A stretch of 19,479 nt of DNA from Caulobacteraceae bacterium (GCA_025351125.1 JANXWN010000459.1:1-19479); one strand, 5' to 3'; positions 8,850 to 16,372 are shown, numbered from the stretch's first letter. Translations and numbers: made by a program. The notes: a model not told the origin generated them from the sequence alone.

Positions 8850-9451
8850 CAGCGGTACAAGTTCATATCGTCGACGACGACGCGGCCGTGCGAGACGCCT
8901 TGGTATTCCTGCTCTCGACCGAGGACATTGTCGCCAGGGGCTATGATTCTGGGGCGGCCTTTTTGCTTGTCGCTCGTGAGGCGCGGGGGTGCATTGTTAC
9001 CGACGTGCGGATGCCGGATATGGACGGACTGGAGTTAACCCGACGGTTGAAAGCGATGGCGGTCAACCTTCCCATTATCATCATCACCGGGCATGCGGAT
9101 GTGCCGCTGGCGGTGGAGGCGATGAAGGGGGGCGTCGCGGATTTCATCGAGAAACCGTTCGACGACGACGCCATCTTGGATGCCGTGCGCCGCGCTTTGG
9201 CGACCCGCTCGCATAGGGAGGCCCAGTCCGCGGAGCAAACCGCGTCGGTCGCTCGTCTGGCGGTGCTCTCGCCGCGCGAACGGCAGGTGATGCAAGGCCT
9301 CGTGGACGGCAAGGCCAACAAGGTGATCGCGCACGACTTGGACATCAGCCCTCGCACCGTGGAAATTTATCGCGCTCACGTGATGACCAAAACCGGCGCC
9401 AAGAGTCTATCCGGGCTGGTAAGGTTGGCTTTGACCGCAGGGTTGGATTGA
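8846..9451 (+). CDS. fixJ: Response regulator FixJ
   Basis: The 201-residue product is the transcription activator partner of FixL. The receiver domain (1-120) has the acidic pocket Asp10-Asp12, phosphoacceptor Asp53 ([11 protein letters not shown]), Thr81 (ITGHADV) and Lys103 (EKPF). The output domain (about 138-197) is a LuxR/NarL helix-turn-helix ([35 protein letters not shown]). The start is the GTG at 8846, inside the GTGA overlap with the fixL stop, preceded by GGAGGAG; the frame upstream of it is only a shadow of fixL. The expected target is the fixK promoter, whose gene lies 1.3 kb downstream. No FixT-like inhibitor gene is present. Confidence 0.95.
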   Translation: MTAVQVHIVDDDAAVRDALVFLLSTEDIVARGYDSGAAFLLVAREARGCIVTDVRMPDMDGLELTRRLKAMAVNLPIIIITGHADVPLAVEAMKGGVADFIEKPFDDDAILDAVRRALATRSHREAQSAEQTASVARLAVLSPRERQVMQGLVDGKANKVIAHDLDISPRTVEIYRAHVMTKTGAKSLSGLVRLALTAGLD

Positions 9452-9575
9452 TACGCAAAGAGGCCTGCTGGGCCGGGCGCGCCTAGTGAACCGTCTGGCG
9501 TCAGGGCTACGACGAAGGCACGGCGGCGCTTTGCCAACACCGGAGGTTTCTGGCCGCGCGTCTACGTTGTCGCTT

Positions 9576-10433
9576 TCAATGGGCGATCAAAAGGTGGGGA
9601 CCTTGGGCGTCACCGAGAAGATCGCGCGTGGCGCCGCCGAAGAGGGCTTCTTGCAAACGGGAATGTTGGTATGCCCCCGCGACCAGAAGGCCTGCGTCGC
9701 AGCCTTTGGCGGCTGTCAACAAGGCTCTTCCAATTTTTGGACCGTCGACTCTGATGACGTCTTTGACATCCACGCCGTGGCGCGAGAGATAGGCCGTCAC
9801 CCGTTTAGGATCCGCCGGCGCGCCGGGGCTGGTATCGAGTCGAGCGGGGACCTGAAGCACGGCGACCCACGCGGCATCGCGCAGAAGCGGCGCCGCCGCG
9901 CGCACGGCGCGGCCGGCCTCCAAACTACCGTCCCATGCGATGGCGGCGGGGCGTCCGGCGGCGGACCTTGTGTCTCGCGCCACGTAAACCGGTGTGCGCG
10001 CATCCATCAGGGCTTCTCCCAGCGCGCCGTTCCAGGGTCCCTCGCCCGTCACATTAGACTGCGCAATAAACAGTAAATCGACCAACGCGAGTTCGGCCAT
10101 CAGCGCAGCCGCGCCTCCATCTTTGGTTCTAATGTGAAACAAATCGGCGTGGAGTTCCGGCTTCGTCGACGCAGGGTGTCCTGGCGAATATCTGGCGATG
10201 AGCGCTTCGATCTTCGCCTCAATTGCTTTCTGTTCGGCGTCGAGGGCGTACCAAGTCTGCGGCGAGACGACTGCGCCGGCGAAAATGGGTGTCGCCAAAG
10301 CGACGGGCGTTGACAGAACGGCGATTACGCCGGCGCGGGACTGATGACGAACGGCGATATCGGCGGCGACGGCGACCGCCGCTTCGTCGTCCGGAGCATC
10401 ACTGACAACGGCTAAAAGCGATAGTTCAGTCAT
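9576..10433 (-). CDS. Tandem-domain universal stress protein (UspA family)
   Basis: The 285-residue cytosolic protein has two UspA folds in tandem (about 1-140 and 150-285). The second keeps a nucleotide-loop signature near the C-terminus (GAYQHSRLQEALFGGATR then LLGDAQGPHLLIAH); the first half is more divergent. I chose the ATG at 10433 because GGAGGA precedes it by about 8 nt; the frame runs open a further 21 codons with no support. It lies between fixJ (convergent) and fixK (divergent), and a FixK/FNR box is centred about 56 nt upstream of the start. That suggests induction under low oxygen, as for many usp genes in FixK/FNR regulons. Confidence 0.88.
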   Translation of the reverse strand: MTELSLLAVVSDAPDDEAAVAVAADIAVRHQSRAGVIAVLSTPVALATPIFAGAVVSPQTWYALDAEQKAIEAKIEALIARYSPGHPASTKPELHADLFHIRTKDGGAAALMAELALVDLLFIAQSNVTGEGPWNGALGEALMDARTPVYVARDTRSAAGRPAAIAWDGSLEAGRAVRAAAPLLRDAAWVAVLQVPARLDTSPGAPADPKRVTAYLSRHGVDVKDVIRVDGPKIGRALLTAAKGCDAGLLVAGAYQHSRLQEALFGGATRDLLGDAQGPHLLIAH

Positions 10434-10482
10434 GGAAATATCCTCCGACCCGACGACTACACCGCCGCGGCGAGGCGGCGCC

Positions 10483-10496
10483 TTGATTGAGGTCAA
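10483..10496. promoter_or_regulatory. FixK/FNR box upstream of the universal stress gene
   Basis: TTGATTGAGGTCAA matches TTGAT-N4-ATCAA with one mismatch (GTCAA for ATCAA) and the looser TTGA-N6-TCAA exactly. Its centre is about 56 nt before the usp ATG on the minus strand. A class II promoter with the box at -41.5 would start transcription about 15 nt before that ATG. fixK itself starts 254 nt to the right, so the box could also act there. Confidence 0.7.
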
Positions 10497-10560
10497 AGAG
10501 CGCGCGATAACCTAAACGCGGGTCAACGACGTTGGGGCCAGCGTCATCTTTCCGTCCGCT

Positions 10561-10596
10561 CTTAGGACGCTCTTTTTTCTTAGGACGCTCTTTTTC
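10561..10596. repeat. Two-copy 18-bp tandem repeat in the fixK upstream region
   Basis: CTTAGGACGCTCTTTTTT occurs twice in direct succession (10561-10578 and 10579-10596), differing only in the last base. Each copy carries a CTTAGG core and a T run. It lies about 155-190 nt upstream of the fixK start and inside no credible gene. Confidence 0.75.
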
Positions 10597-10665
10597 GTGC
10601 GGTCCGACACGTCCAGATAAGGCGATTGCGTCCGGATCGAGCGCGTGACTGTGCCACCTCCGTAA

Positions 10666-10680
10666 AAACCCTTAGGGTTT
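10666..10680. promoter_or_regulatory. Palindrome with CTTAGG core upstream of fixK
   Basis: AAACCC-TTA-GGGTTT is a 6-bp-arm dyad located 71-85 nt before the fixK start. It contains another CTTAGG core. The position suits an activator site such as FixJ, but the sequence is not a match I can confirm to a FixJ consensus. Confidence 0.4.
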
Positions 10681-10750
10681 CGACCGTAATTTCGCACCGT
10701 CCTGGGTCTGGCTACCCTTTCTTTTCAACCTGATGAGAAGGATTGCTTCC

Positions 10751-11419
10751 ATGCCCGCCCGTTCCATCAAATCCCCCCCAACGATCAAAACGCCTGTTGT
10801 GATCGATCACTCGAGCCCGGAAATCGACCGCCTGCGGCTCGTGGGCATGACGCGCGGATACGTGGGGGGACAGGAGGTTTTCGGCGAGGGTGAGCGTGCG
10901 AACAACGTTTACAGCGTAATCTCCGGCGCGGTGCGATCGTTCCGTGTGCTGGCCGACGGTCGCCGACAGATCCTGGATTTTTACCTGCCGGGCGACATGT
11001 TCGGCGTCGAAATAGGCCCTGATCACGGCGCGGGCGCCGAATCCGTCGACGACGTCGTCCTTCTCGTCGCGCGACGTTTACTTGTCGCGGATGACGGCGA
11101 CGGAGCAATGACGCGGCGGCTGTTACGCCTCGCCAAAGATGATCTGAGGCGCAGCCATGATCACGTCCTGACCCTGGGACGCAGAACGGCATGCGAGCGC
11201 GTCGCGAGCTTCCTCAACGATTTGGCCGCTCGGCTCGAGAGGCCCCGGTCTCTGGACCTGCCGATGGGCCGCCAAGACATCGCCGATTATCTGGGTCTGA
11301 CGATCGAAACTGTTTCGCGCACCTTTACTCGGTTCCAGACGATCGGGCTAATCCAGATGCACGGGCGCAGAACGGTGGAACTCTCTCGGCCAAACGCTCT
11401 CAGCGCTCTTTGCGCCTAG
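10751..11419 (+). CDS. fixK: Crp/Fnr-family regulator FixK
   Basis: The 222-residue product is a CRP/FNR-superfamily activator of micro-oxic genes. A cyclic-nucleotide-type beta-roll (about 35-115) is followed by a dimer helix and a winged helix-turn-helix (about 170-200). The recognition helix has Glu186-x2-Ser189-Arg190, the ExxSR signature that reads TTGAT half-sites. There is no N-terminal cysteine cluster, so it is FixK-type rather than an Fe-S FNR/FnrN. Aligned on that helix, the position of the redox-sensitive Cys183 of Bradyrhizobium FixK2 is Gly173 here, and the only cysteines are Cys148 and Cys221. I chose the ATG at 10751 because AAGGA lies about 9 nt upstream; an ATG at 10733 has no ribosome site. 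Matching boxes lie before usp and the ba3 oxidase operon. Confidence 0.92.
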   Translation: MPARSIKSPPTIKTPVVIDHSSPEIDRLRLVGMTRGYVGGQEVFGEGERANNVYSVISGAVRSFRVLADGRRQILDFYLPGDMFGVEIGPDHGAGAESVDDVVLLVARRLLVADDGDGAMTRRLLRLAKDDLRRSHDHVLTLGRRTACERVASFLNDLAARLERPRSLDLPMGRQDIADYLGLTIETVSRTFTRFQTIGLIQMHGRRTVELSRPNALSALCA

Positions 11420-11442
11420 GTCCGTCATCATCAACCCGCCGT

Positions 11443-11470
11443 AGCGCCTAAGGACAATCCCTTAGGCGCT
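11443..11470. terminator. Perfect 11-bp inverted repeat after fixK (terminator or operator)
   Basis: AGCGCCTAAGG, a 6-nt loop (ACAATC), then CCTTAGGCGCT forms a perfect hairpin 24 nt past the fixK stop and 70 nt before the HiPIP start. No T run follows, so it is not a classic intrinsic terminator. It may separate fixK from hip transcription or be a protein-binding dyad, since it repeats the CTTAGG core found upstream of fixK. Confidence 0.5.
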
Positions 11471-11539
11471 ATTCCGTAATGTTCGCGCAACCGGGGCGGC
11501 TCTATCGATTCATCATTAACTGACGAAGGAACCCCAGCG

Positions 11540-11824
11540 ATGTCCATCTCTAAAATTCAGTCCGCCGAAGGATTCTCGCGCCGCCGGTTAATTTTCAATA
11601 TCGGAGTACTCGGCGCCGGCCTGGCGAGCGTCGCCCTCGCGCCTGCGGTTGCGCGCGCCGGACCGTCAAAGCTTGATCAACGCTCCGCCGCCTATCAGCC
11701 GACCCCGAAGGGGAAGGCCCGCTGTGACAACTGCACGCAATGGCAGGCGCCCGACGCCTGCAAGCTGGTGGAGGGCAAGATCTCCCCCGCGGGCTGGTGC
11801 GTCCTTTATGCGCGCAAACCCTAA
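11540..11824 (+). CDS. hip: High-potential iron-sulfur protein (HiPIP), Tat-exported
   Basis: The 94-residue precursor of a small periplasmic [4Fe-4S] electron carrier. The N-terminus has a twin-arginine signal (SRRRLIFNIG, then a hydrophobic stretch to AVARA, about residue 40), as needed for export of a folded cluster protein. The mature part of about 54 residues has Cys62-x2-Cys65-x8-Cys74-x12-Cys87, the HiPIP pattern, with GWC near the end. This is the short form seen in Iro-type iron-oxidation HiPIPs and in PioC. GAAGGA precedes the ATG. It starts 120 nt after fixK and 15 nt before the Cyc2-like gene, so it very likely forms an operon with the latter. No FixK box lies directly in front. 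Confidence 0.92.
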   Translation: MSISKIQSAEGFSRRRLIFNIGVLGAGLASVALAPAVARAGPSKLDQRSAAYQPTPKGKARCDNCTQWQAPDACKLVEGKISPAGWCVLYARKP

Positions 11825-11839
11825 GGCGGGGATCGCAAC

Positions 11840-13153
11840 ATGCGCGGATTCTTCGTTTGCGCCTTCGCCGGGCTCGCCGCCATCGCGACGCCGGTGGCGG
11901 CGGTGCCGTCCTTCGCCGTTCAGACCGGTCGGCAGTGCGCCGCCTGCCACGTCGGCGGTTTCGGACCGCAGCTGACGCCGTTTGGGCGGCAGTTCAAACT
12001 GAGTGGCTATACGATGCGGACGACGGGCTTCAATCTGCCGGTGTCGGCGATGGTCGTGGCGTCCTACGTCAAAACCAAGCAAGACCAAGCGCCGTCGCCC
12101 GGCTTTAGCGCCAACGATAATGTCGCACTGGATCAGATCAGCTTGTTTGTCGCCGGCGGTCTTGGCAAGCATTTGGGCGCCTTCATCCAGACAACCTATG
12201 ACGGCATCGCCAAGACTTGGCATTGGGACAATTTAGATGCTCGCGTGGTCACTACCACCACGATCAAAGGCGCGCCGGTGATATTGGGACTCAGCCTCAA
12301 CAACGCACCAACGGTGCAAGACGCTTTCAACACTTTGCCGGCCTGGGCCTTTCCCTACACCGGGTCGGCGCTGGCGCCGTCGCCCGGCGCGTCTCCCCTG
12401 GTGGGCCATTTGGCGCAAAATACGTTGGGTCTTACCGCCTATGCCTGGATCAACTCGCAAGTTTATGCCGAGTTTGGCGGTTATCGCTCGCCCGGCGCAA
12501 ATTTCCTCACCCGGGCCGGTGTCGATCCTTTGAATCCCGGCCAAATCGACGGCGTGGCGCCTTACGCCCGCGTCGCCTATCAAAAAAATTTCGGCGATCG
12601 CAATGTCGAAGTCGGCGCCTTCCTTTTACACGCCAATCTTTTTCCGGGGCGCGATCAAACCACCGGCTTAAGCGATCACTATGCCGACCTTGGCTTGGAT
12701 GCGTCCTACCAAGTGTTCAGCGCCAACAAATCAGTGTTGACGGTTAATGGTCGCTACACCCACGAGGCCCAGGGTCTCGACGCATCCCAGGCGCTCGGGC
12801 TGGCAAGCCGCGCGGATAACACTCTGCAAGAGGCGCGCATCGATACGTCGTATTACTGGCGCGGGGTGGTTGGCGCTTCTGTAGGCGCATTCAACACCTG
12901 GGGCTCACGCGACGACCTGCTCTATAGCTCCAATCGAACATTACGCCCCGACAGTAGGGGCCTGACCTTTCAGATCGACGGCACCCCCTTCGGCGAGGGC
13001 GGATCGCCGCTGGGACCACGCTTCAACATGCGAGTTGGCCTACAATACACCGCCTACTTACGCTTCGACGGGGCGACCAGCGACTACGACGGGCTGGGCC
13101 ACAACGCCTCGGACAACAACACCTTTCGGGTGTTTACTTGGGTGGCGTACTGA
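11840..13153 (+). CDS. cyc2: Cyc2-like outer-membrane monoheme cytochrome-porin
   Basis: The 437-residue product has a signal peptide (to about residue 21, AVA-AVPSF), one haem c motif CAACH at 33-37, and then a long beta-rich region ending in the aromatic tail FTWVAY typical of outer-membrane barrels. The haem segment, FAVQTGRQCAACH then LTPFGRQFKLSGYT, matches the conserved N-terminus of Cyc2 proteins as I know them, and the length fits the family's fused cytochrome-porin plan of roughly 16 strands. Cyc2 accepts electrons from extracellular Fe(II) at the outer membrane. Relatives exist outside known iron oxidisers, so the substrate is uncertain. The gene follows HiPIP by 15 nt, with GGGGAT as ribosome site, and converges on the ba3 oxidase operon, its possible electron sink. 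Confidence 0.75.
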   Translation: MRGFFVCAFAGLAAIATPVAAVPSFAVQTGRQCAACHVGGFGPQLTPFGRQFKLSGYTMRTTGFNLPVSAMVVASYVKTKQDQAPSPGFSANDNVALDQISLFVAGGLGKHLGAFIQTTYDGIAKTWHWDNLDARVVTTTTIKGAPVILGLSLNNAPTVQDAFNTLPAWAFPYTGSALAPSPGASPLVGHLAQNTLGLTAYAWINSQVYAEFGGYRSPGANFLTRAGVDPLNPGQIDGVAPYARVAYQKNFGDRNVEVGAFLLHANLFPGRDQTTGLSDHYADLGLDASYQVFSANKSVLTVNGRYTHEAQGLDASQALGLASRADNTLQEARIDTSYYWRGVVGASVGAFNTWGSRDDLLYSSNRTLRPDSRGLTFQIDGTPFGEGGSPLGPRFNMRVGLQYTAYLRFDGATSDYDGLGHNASDNNTFRVFTWVAY

Positions 13154-13219
13154 GCTTCGAGATCACGGTCGACGCTTACGAAAACCTTCTGCCGGATTAG
13201 GTGTGATCAATTCATTCCC

Positions 13220-14032
13220 TTAACGCAGCCCCTGATAGTAGGCGGCCAGCCGAGTCATTTCGTTGGGAGTCAGCTTTTGAGCGACACTACGCATCCGACC
13301 ATAAACGTCGTTGCGCCGCGCCCCTGATCCGTAGGCCTGCAACTGCGCCAGGAGATAAGCCTGTTTTTGGCCATACAGGCGCGGCGTCTCGATCGGGCCG
13401 CCCGCGTTGACGCCGTGACAGGACTCGCAGGCGGGCAAGGTCCGCCCCGGATCGCCGTCGCGCACCAGGGCGATGATTTCGGGATCGGGCACCGGCCAGC
13501 GAGGGCCGAGCCCCGCGAAACCGTTGTCGTGCGCAAGGTAGGCGGCAACGTTGAACATCCGCGCGTCGGTAAGCGGGAGGACCACCGCCGACATGACGGG
13601 ATTGATCCGGGCGTTCGTTTTATAGTCGGAAAGTTGCTTGTAGATGGCGGCTGCGGACTGGTCGGCCAGGGAAGGGAAAGCGGGATTTTCAGAAACCCCT
13701 TCCGCACCGTGGCAGACCGCGCAGGTCTCCGCGACCGTGCGTGCGCCCTCGCGCCGATCGGCGTGCGCCAGACGTTCGATGAGGCCGCGGTCGAATACCA
13801 CTGCAGAAACAGGTGTCGTCCCAACCAAGTATCCGCCCCGCGTCGGCGGCGGCGTTTGGCTGAGCCCGAACGCGCGGCAGACCGCCACCCACGGGCTGAG
13901 GCCAAGACTGCCGGCCTGGCTGAGCGGAGTGACCACGAAAGCCATCACGGCGGCGAAGAGCGCCAGGCCGACCACCAACGCCCCGGCGATCATAAACCAG
14001 GTTTTGCCTGTGGCGGGAGATATTTCAGTCAT
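13220..14032 (-). CDS. Membrane-anchored di-heme cytochrome c
   Basis: The 270-residue product has one N-terminal transmembrane anchor (about 12-35) and two periplasmic class I cytochrome c domains with haem motifs CAVCH (104-108) and CESCH (202-206). Likely axial methionines are Met147 and Met247. The tandem arrangement is c4-like, as in Cyc1 of Acidithiobacillus, and would hand electrons to the CuA site of subunit II. I chose the ATG at 14032, 4 nt after the subunit I stop, because the hydrophobic anchor follows directly; the longer frame runs back into subunit I. It is the last gene of the oxidase operon and converges with the Cyc2-like gene, leaving a 66-nt gap. Confidence 0.88.
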   Translation of the reverse strand: MTEISPATGKTWFMIAGALVVGLALFAAVMAFVVTPLSQAGSLGLSPWVAVCRAFGLSQTPPPTRGGYLVGTTPVSAVVFDRGLIERLAHADRREGARTVAETCAVCHGAEGVSENPAFPSLADQSAAAIYKQLSDYKTNARINPVMSAVVLPLTDARMFNVAAYLAHDNGFAGLGPRWPVPDPEIIALVRDGDPGRTLPACESCHGVNAGGPIETPRLYGQKQAYLLAQLQAYGSGARRNDVYGRMRSVAQKLTPNEMTRLAAYYQGLR

Positions 14033-14036
14033 GGTC

Positions 14037-15677
14037 TCAACCACCGCCCATCCGGTGCGCCATGGCGCCGGGTGCGTGCATCGCCAAGCCATGCAGAATT
14101 GGAAATCCATACGCTGCCGCCATGAGCGCCGCTACGCAAAGATTCCAAAACCAGAAGCCGTTGAGAATCGCCGGAACGCGCGTCGGCGGGTGGACGGCCA
14201 CCGCATAGCGAAATGGCGGCGGAGCGGTATCGATCGTTGCACGCCGCAGAGACGCGAGGTTGACGATGAAGAGAACGGCCGCGGCCAACAAAATCAAGCC
14301 GCCGATTAAGGAAACGACGACCCACGGACCCCATCCGGCAATCCGCGGATCGGCATAGTTGAAGCTCGCGACCCGTCGCCATTGCCCGCCCAATCCTAGG
14401 ACGTGCCAGGGGATCGTCATCACCATCATACCGATGGCCCACAGCCATAGTTGCAAATTAAGAAGCTTCGTCGAAGCAAAAGCGCGCCCCTGCAACGTCG
14501 GCCAGATTTCATAGGCGATGGCGAAATACATGATAACGACCGTTCCGCCGAAAATCAGGTGGAAGTGTGCGGTGACCCACGATGTGTTGTGCACCATCGC
14601 GTTCATCGCCAAGCTCATGTTGATCACGCCGCCAAAGCCGCCGAACCACAACATGAAAAACGCCAGGCCTGTCGCCAGCACCATCGGCCGCTCCCACGGC
14701 AGGGCGCCGATCCAGCCGAACAGGCCTTTGCCGCCGCGCAATCGCCCTGCGATTTCCAACGACGCCGGAACGGTAAAAATGGTGAGCAGAGTCGGCACGG
14801 TGACCAGAACCGTCAAGGTCATCTGCAAAAATTTAAACCCCGTGGAATGTTCGGGATCCATGAACAGGTGGTGCAAACCAACCGGGAGGCTGTAGAGAAG
14901 AAACAGGATAAAGCTGAGGCGACCCATCGTGTCGCTGAACAGCCGCCCCCCCGCCGCACGGGGAGCCAAGGTGTAAAAAGCGACATAGGCCGGCAGGAGC
15001 CAGAAATACACGATGGGGTGCAGAGTCCAGGAAAACAGCGTCCGCGCCAAGCCGACGTCAATCAATTGCGTCCAACCGAACGCAACCGGAATGACCTGAA
15101 ACAACAGTTCGGCCGCGACGCCGACCGTTGTCCAAAGCCACATCACTGCATTGGCCACGGTAGCGTACATGGCCAACGGAACGGGCCGGCCGGGGTTTTC
15201 TCGCTTCCACGTCGCCATGGCGACGATCATCAACACACACCAAATCCACGATGCGCCGACTACCAGGACCAGACCGATGTAAAACCAAGGCGTTGCGGTC
15301 ATTGGCGGATAGAACGTATACAGCACCGACGCGCGACCGCTCAAAATGCTCGCGACCGTCATCGCCACGCCGACGATCCCGGCCCAAAACGCCAACCACG
15401 CCCAAGTTTTGCCGGGCAAGGCCCGCTGTAGCGACGTCTCGGCAACGAAGTAGCCGAAACCCATGATGAAGAAGGTGGTCAGCACGTACGCCATGGAGAC
15501 GCCATGCGCCGTCACCGAGAGGTAATAATTGGCCGGGCTATGCCAGGGTGCAGGCAACGGGCTGCGGGCCCACATCTGCCAAACACCCAAAATAACCGCC
15601 AAGCCGAAGGTCGCGAAGGCGACCCACAGGTGCGCGAGGGTCAGACGTCTAACGGTGAGCACAGGCCACCCTTCCAT
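14037..15677 (-). CDS. cbaA: B-type (ba3-like) cytochrome c oxidase subunit I
   Basis: The catalytic subunit (546 residues, about 13 membrane helices) reduces oxygen to water and pumps protons. The low-spin haem ligands are His58 (VTAHG) and His373. CuB ligands are His220 (WTLHPIVYFW), His269 and His270 (GLHHLF), and the high-spin haem ligand is His371 (TAHFH). Tyr224, the residue crosslinked to the CuB histidine, is present, which argues for an oxygen reductase and against a nitric oxide reductase. ARTLFSWTLHPIVYFWLLPAY and SLEIAGRLRGGKGLFGWI are very like Thermus ba3. B-type enzymes have high oxygen affinity. The ATG at 15677 overlaps subunit II by 29 nt; a GTG at 15662 has a better ribosome site (GGAAGGG) and may be the true start. 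Confidence 0.93.
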   Translation of the reverse strand: MEGWPVLTVRRLTLAHLWVAFATFGLAVILGVWQMWARSPLPAPWHSPANYYLSVTAHGVSMAYVLTTFFIMGFGYFVAETSLQRALPGKTWAWLAFWAGIVGVAMTVASILSGRASVLYTFYPPMTATPWFYIGLVLVVGASWIWCVLMIVAMATWKRENPGRPVPLAMYATVANAVMWLWTTVGVAAELLFQVIPVAFGWTQLIDVGLARTLFSWTLHPIVYFWLLPAYVAFYTLAPRAAGGRLFSDTMGRLSFILFLLYSLPVGLHHLFMDPEHSTGFKFLQMTLTVLVTVPTLLTIFTVPASLEIAGRLRGGKGLFGWIGALPWERPMVLATGLAFFMLWFGGFGGVINMSLAMNAMVHNTSWVTAHFHLIFGGTVVIMYFAIAYEIWPTLQGRAFASTKLLNLQLWLWAIGMMVMTIPWHVLGLGGQWRRVASFNYADPRIAGWGPWVVVSLIGGLILLAAAVLFIVNLASLRRATIDTAPPPFRYAVAVHPPTRVPAILNGFWFWNLCVAALMAAAYGFPILHGLAMHAPGAMAHRMGGG

Positions 15678-16194
15678 CCGGTCCGGGCCTAAAATCGGCC
15701 GGAGGCACCACGCGCACGTTGGCGATCATCTGGCTGTGCCCCAATCCGCAGAACTCGTGACACGGCATCAGCAGGTCGCCGGCATGGCGAAATACCGTCG
15801 TCACTTGCGAGATATAGCCAGGGACGACCATGGTGTTGGCATTGGTTCCTTGGATCAGAATGCCATGGATCACGTCGGGGCTGGAAAAGCGCAGGGCGAC
15901 TGGTCGCCCTGCCGGTACGACGAGACAGGCGGGCGTGAATTGAAACTGTGCGGTGACGATCCGCGCCACCACCGCGCCGTCGGGCGTGACCGAGGTTCCG
16001 AGATTGGCTTCGGTGAATTCACGCGACAAGTGCAAGGTTTTTGGATCGATAATGGCGCCATTGCTGGGAGGACTGAGCCCCATCGCAATCGCCGACCACA
16101 CGATGGCCGCGAATATGACGGCGATGGTCGCGGCGACAAACAGCCCCCAGCGGCGTTCGCTGGCGACGACCTCCCGTTCGGTCACCGCCGGCAT
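15649..16194 (-). CDS. cbaB: ba3-type cytochrome c oxidase subunit II (CuA)
   Basis: The 181-residue product has one N-terminal transmembrane helix (about 17-40) and a periplasmic cupredoxin domain holding the CuA centre. The ligands are intact: His110 (DVIHGILIQGTN) and Cys145-x3-Cys149-x3-His153-x2-Met156 (PCHEFCGLGHSQM). The short single-helix form and GTNAN...VPG...CGLGH pattern are those of ba3-type subunit II. It takes electrons from cytochrome c or HiPIP and passes them to subunit I. I chose the ATG at 16194, one base after the subunit IIa stop, because the earlier in-frame ATG at 16242 lies inside that gene. Confidence 0.93.
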   Translation of the reverse strand: MPAVTEREVVASERRWGLFVAATIAVIFAAIVWSAIAMGLSPPSNGAIIDPKTLHLSREFTEANLGTSVTPDGAVVARIVTAQFQFTPACLVVPAGRPVALRFSSPDVIHGILIQGTNANTMVVPGYISQVTTVFRHAGDLLMPCHEFCGLGHSQMIANVRVVPPADFRPGPDGRVACAHR

Positions 16195-16195
16195 G

Positions 16196-16372
16196 CTAAG
16201 CCACCGGCCCGCGCGGCAAAAACACCAGGAGGTAAACGGCAAACCAAGCGGCGACCAGCAAACCCGCCGTCAACAACGCCAAGGCGAACGCGCCCCGCGG
16301 CGCCTCCTGCATCACGTGGTCGGGCAGCGGTCCGCCATCTTCAACAGGGACGATCATCTCCTCTTGCGTCAT
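16196..16372 (-). CDS. Small ba3 oxidase subunit IIa-like membrane protein
   Basis: The 58-residue product starts MTQEEMIVPVEDGG, has a soluble N-terminal segment of about 25 residues, one transmembrane helix (about 28-52, FALALLTAGLLVAAWFAVYL) and a short FLPRGPVA tail. Position and shape match the subunit IIa found before subunit II in ba3 operons, which supplies the helix missing from the one-helix subunit II. It ends one base before the subunit II ATG. The sequence is too short for certainty. It is first in the operon, and the FixK box is centred about 66 nt upstream of its start. Confidence 0.75.
   Translation of the reverse strand: MTQEEMIVPVEDGGPLPDHVMQEAPRGAFALALLTAGLLVAAWFAVYLLVFLPRGPVA

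Noticed and set aside
10512..10697. 61-codon minus-strand frame upstream of fixK
   Set aside because: It is the tandem repeat read as protein (KKSVLRKKSVLR) and has no other support.
13154..13219. Bidirectional terminator between the two convergent operons
   Set aside because: No clear GC-rich stem with a T run is visible in these 66 bases.
14037..15677. Nitric oxide reductase instead of oxidase
   Set aside because: Tyr224 next to the CuB histidine, a CuA subunit II and close likeness to ba3 subunits point to an oxygen reductase.
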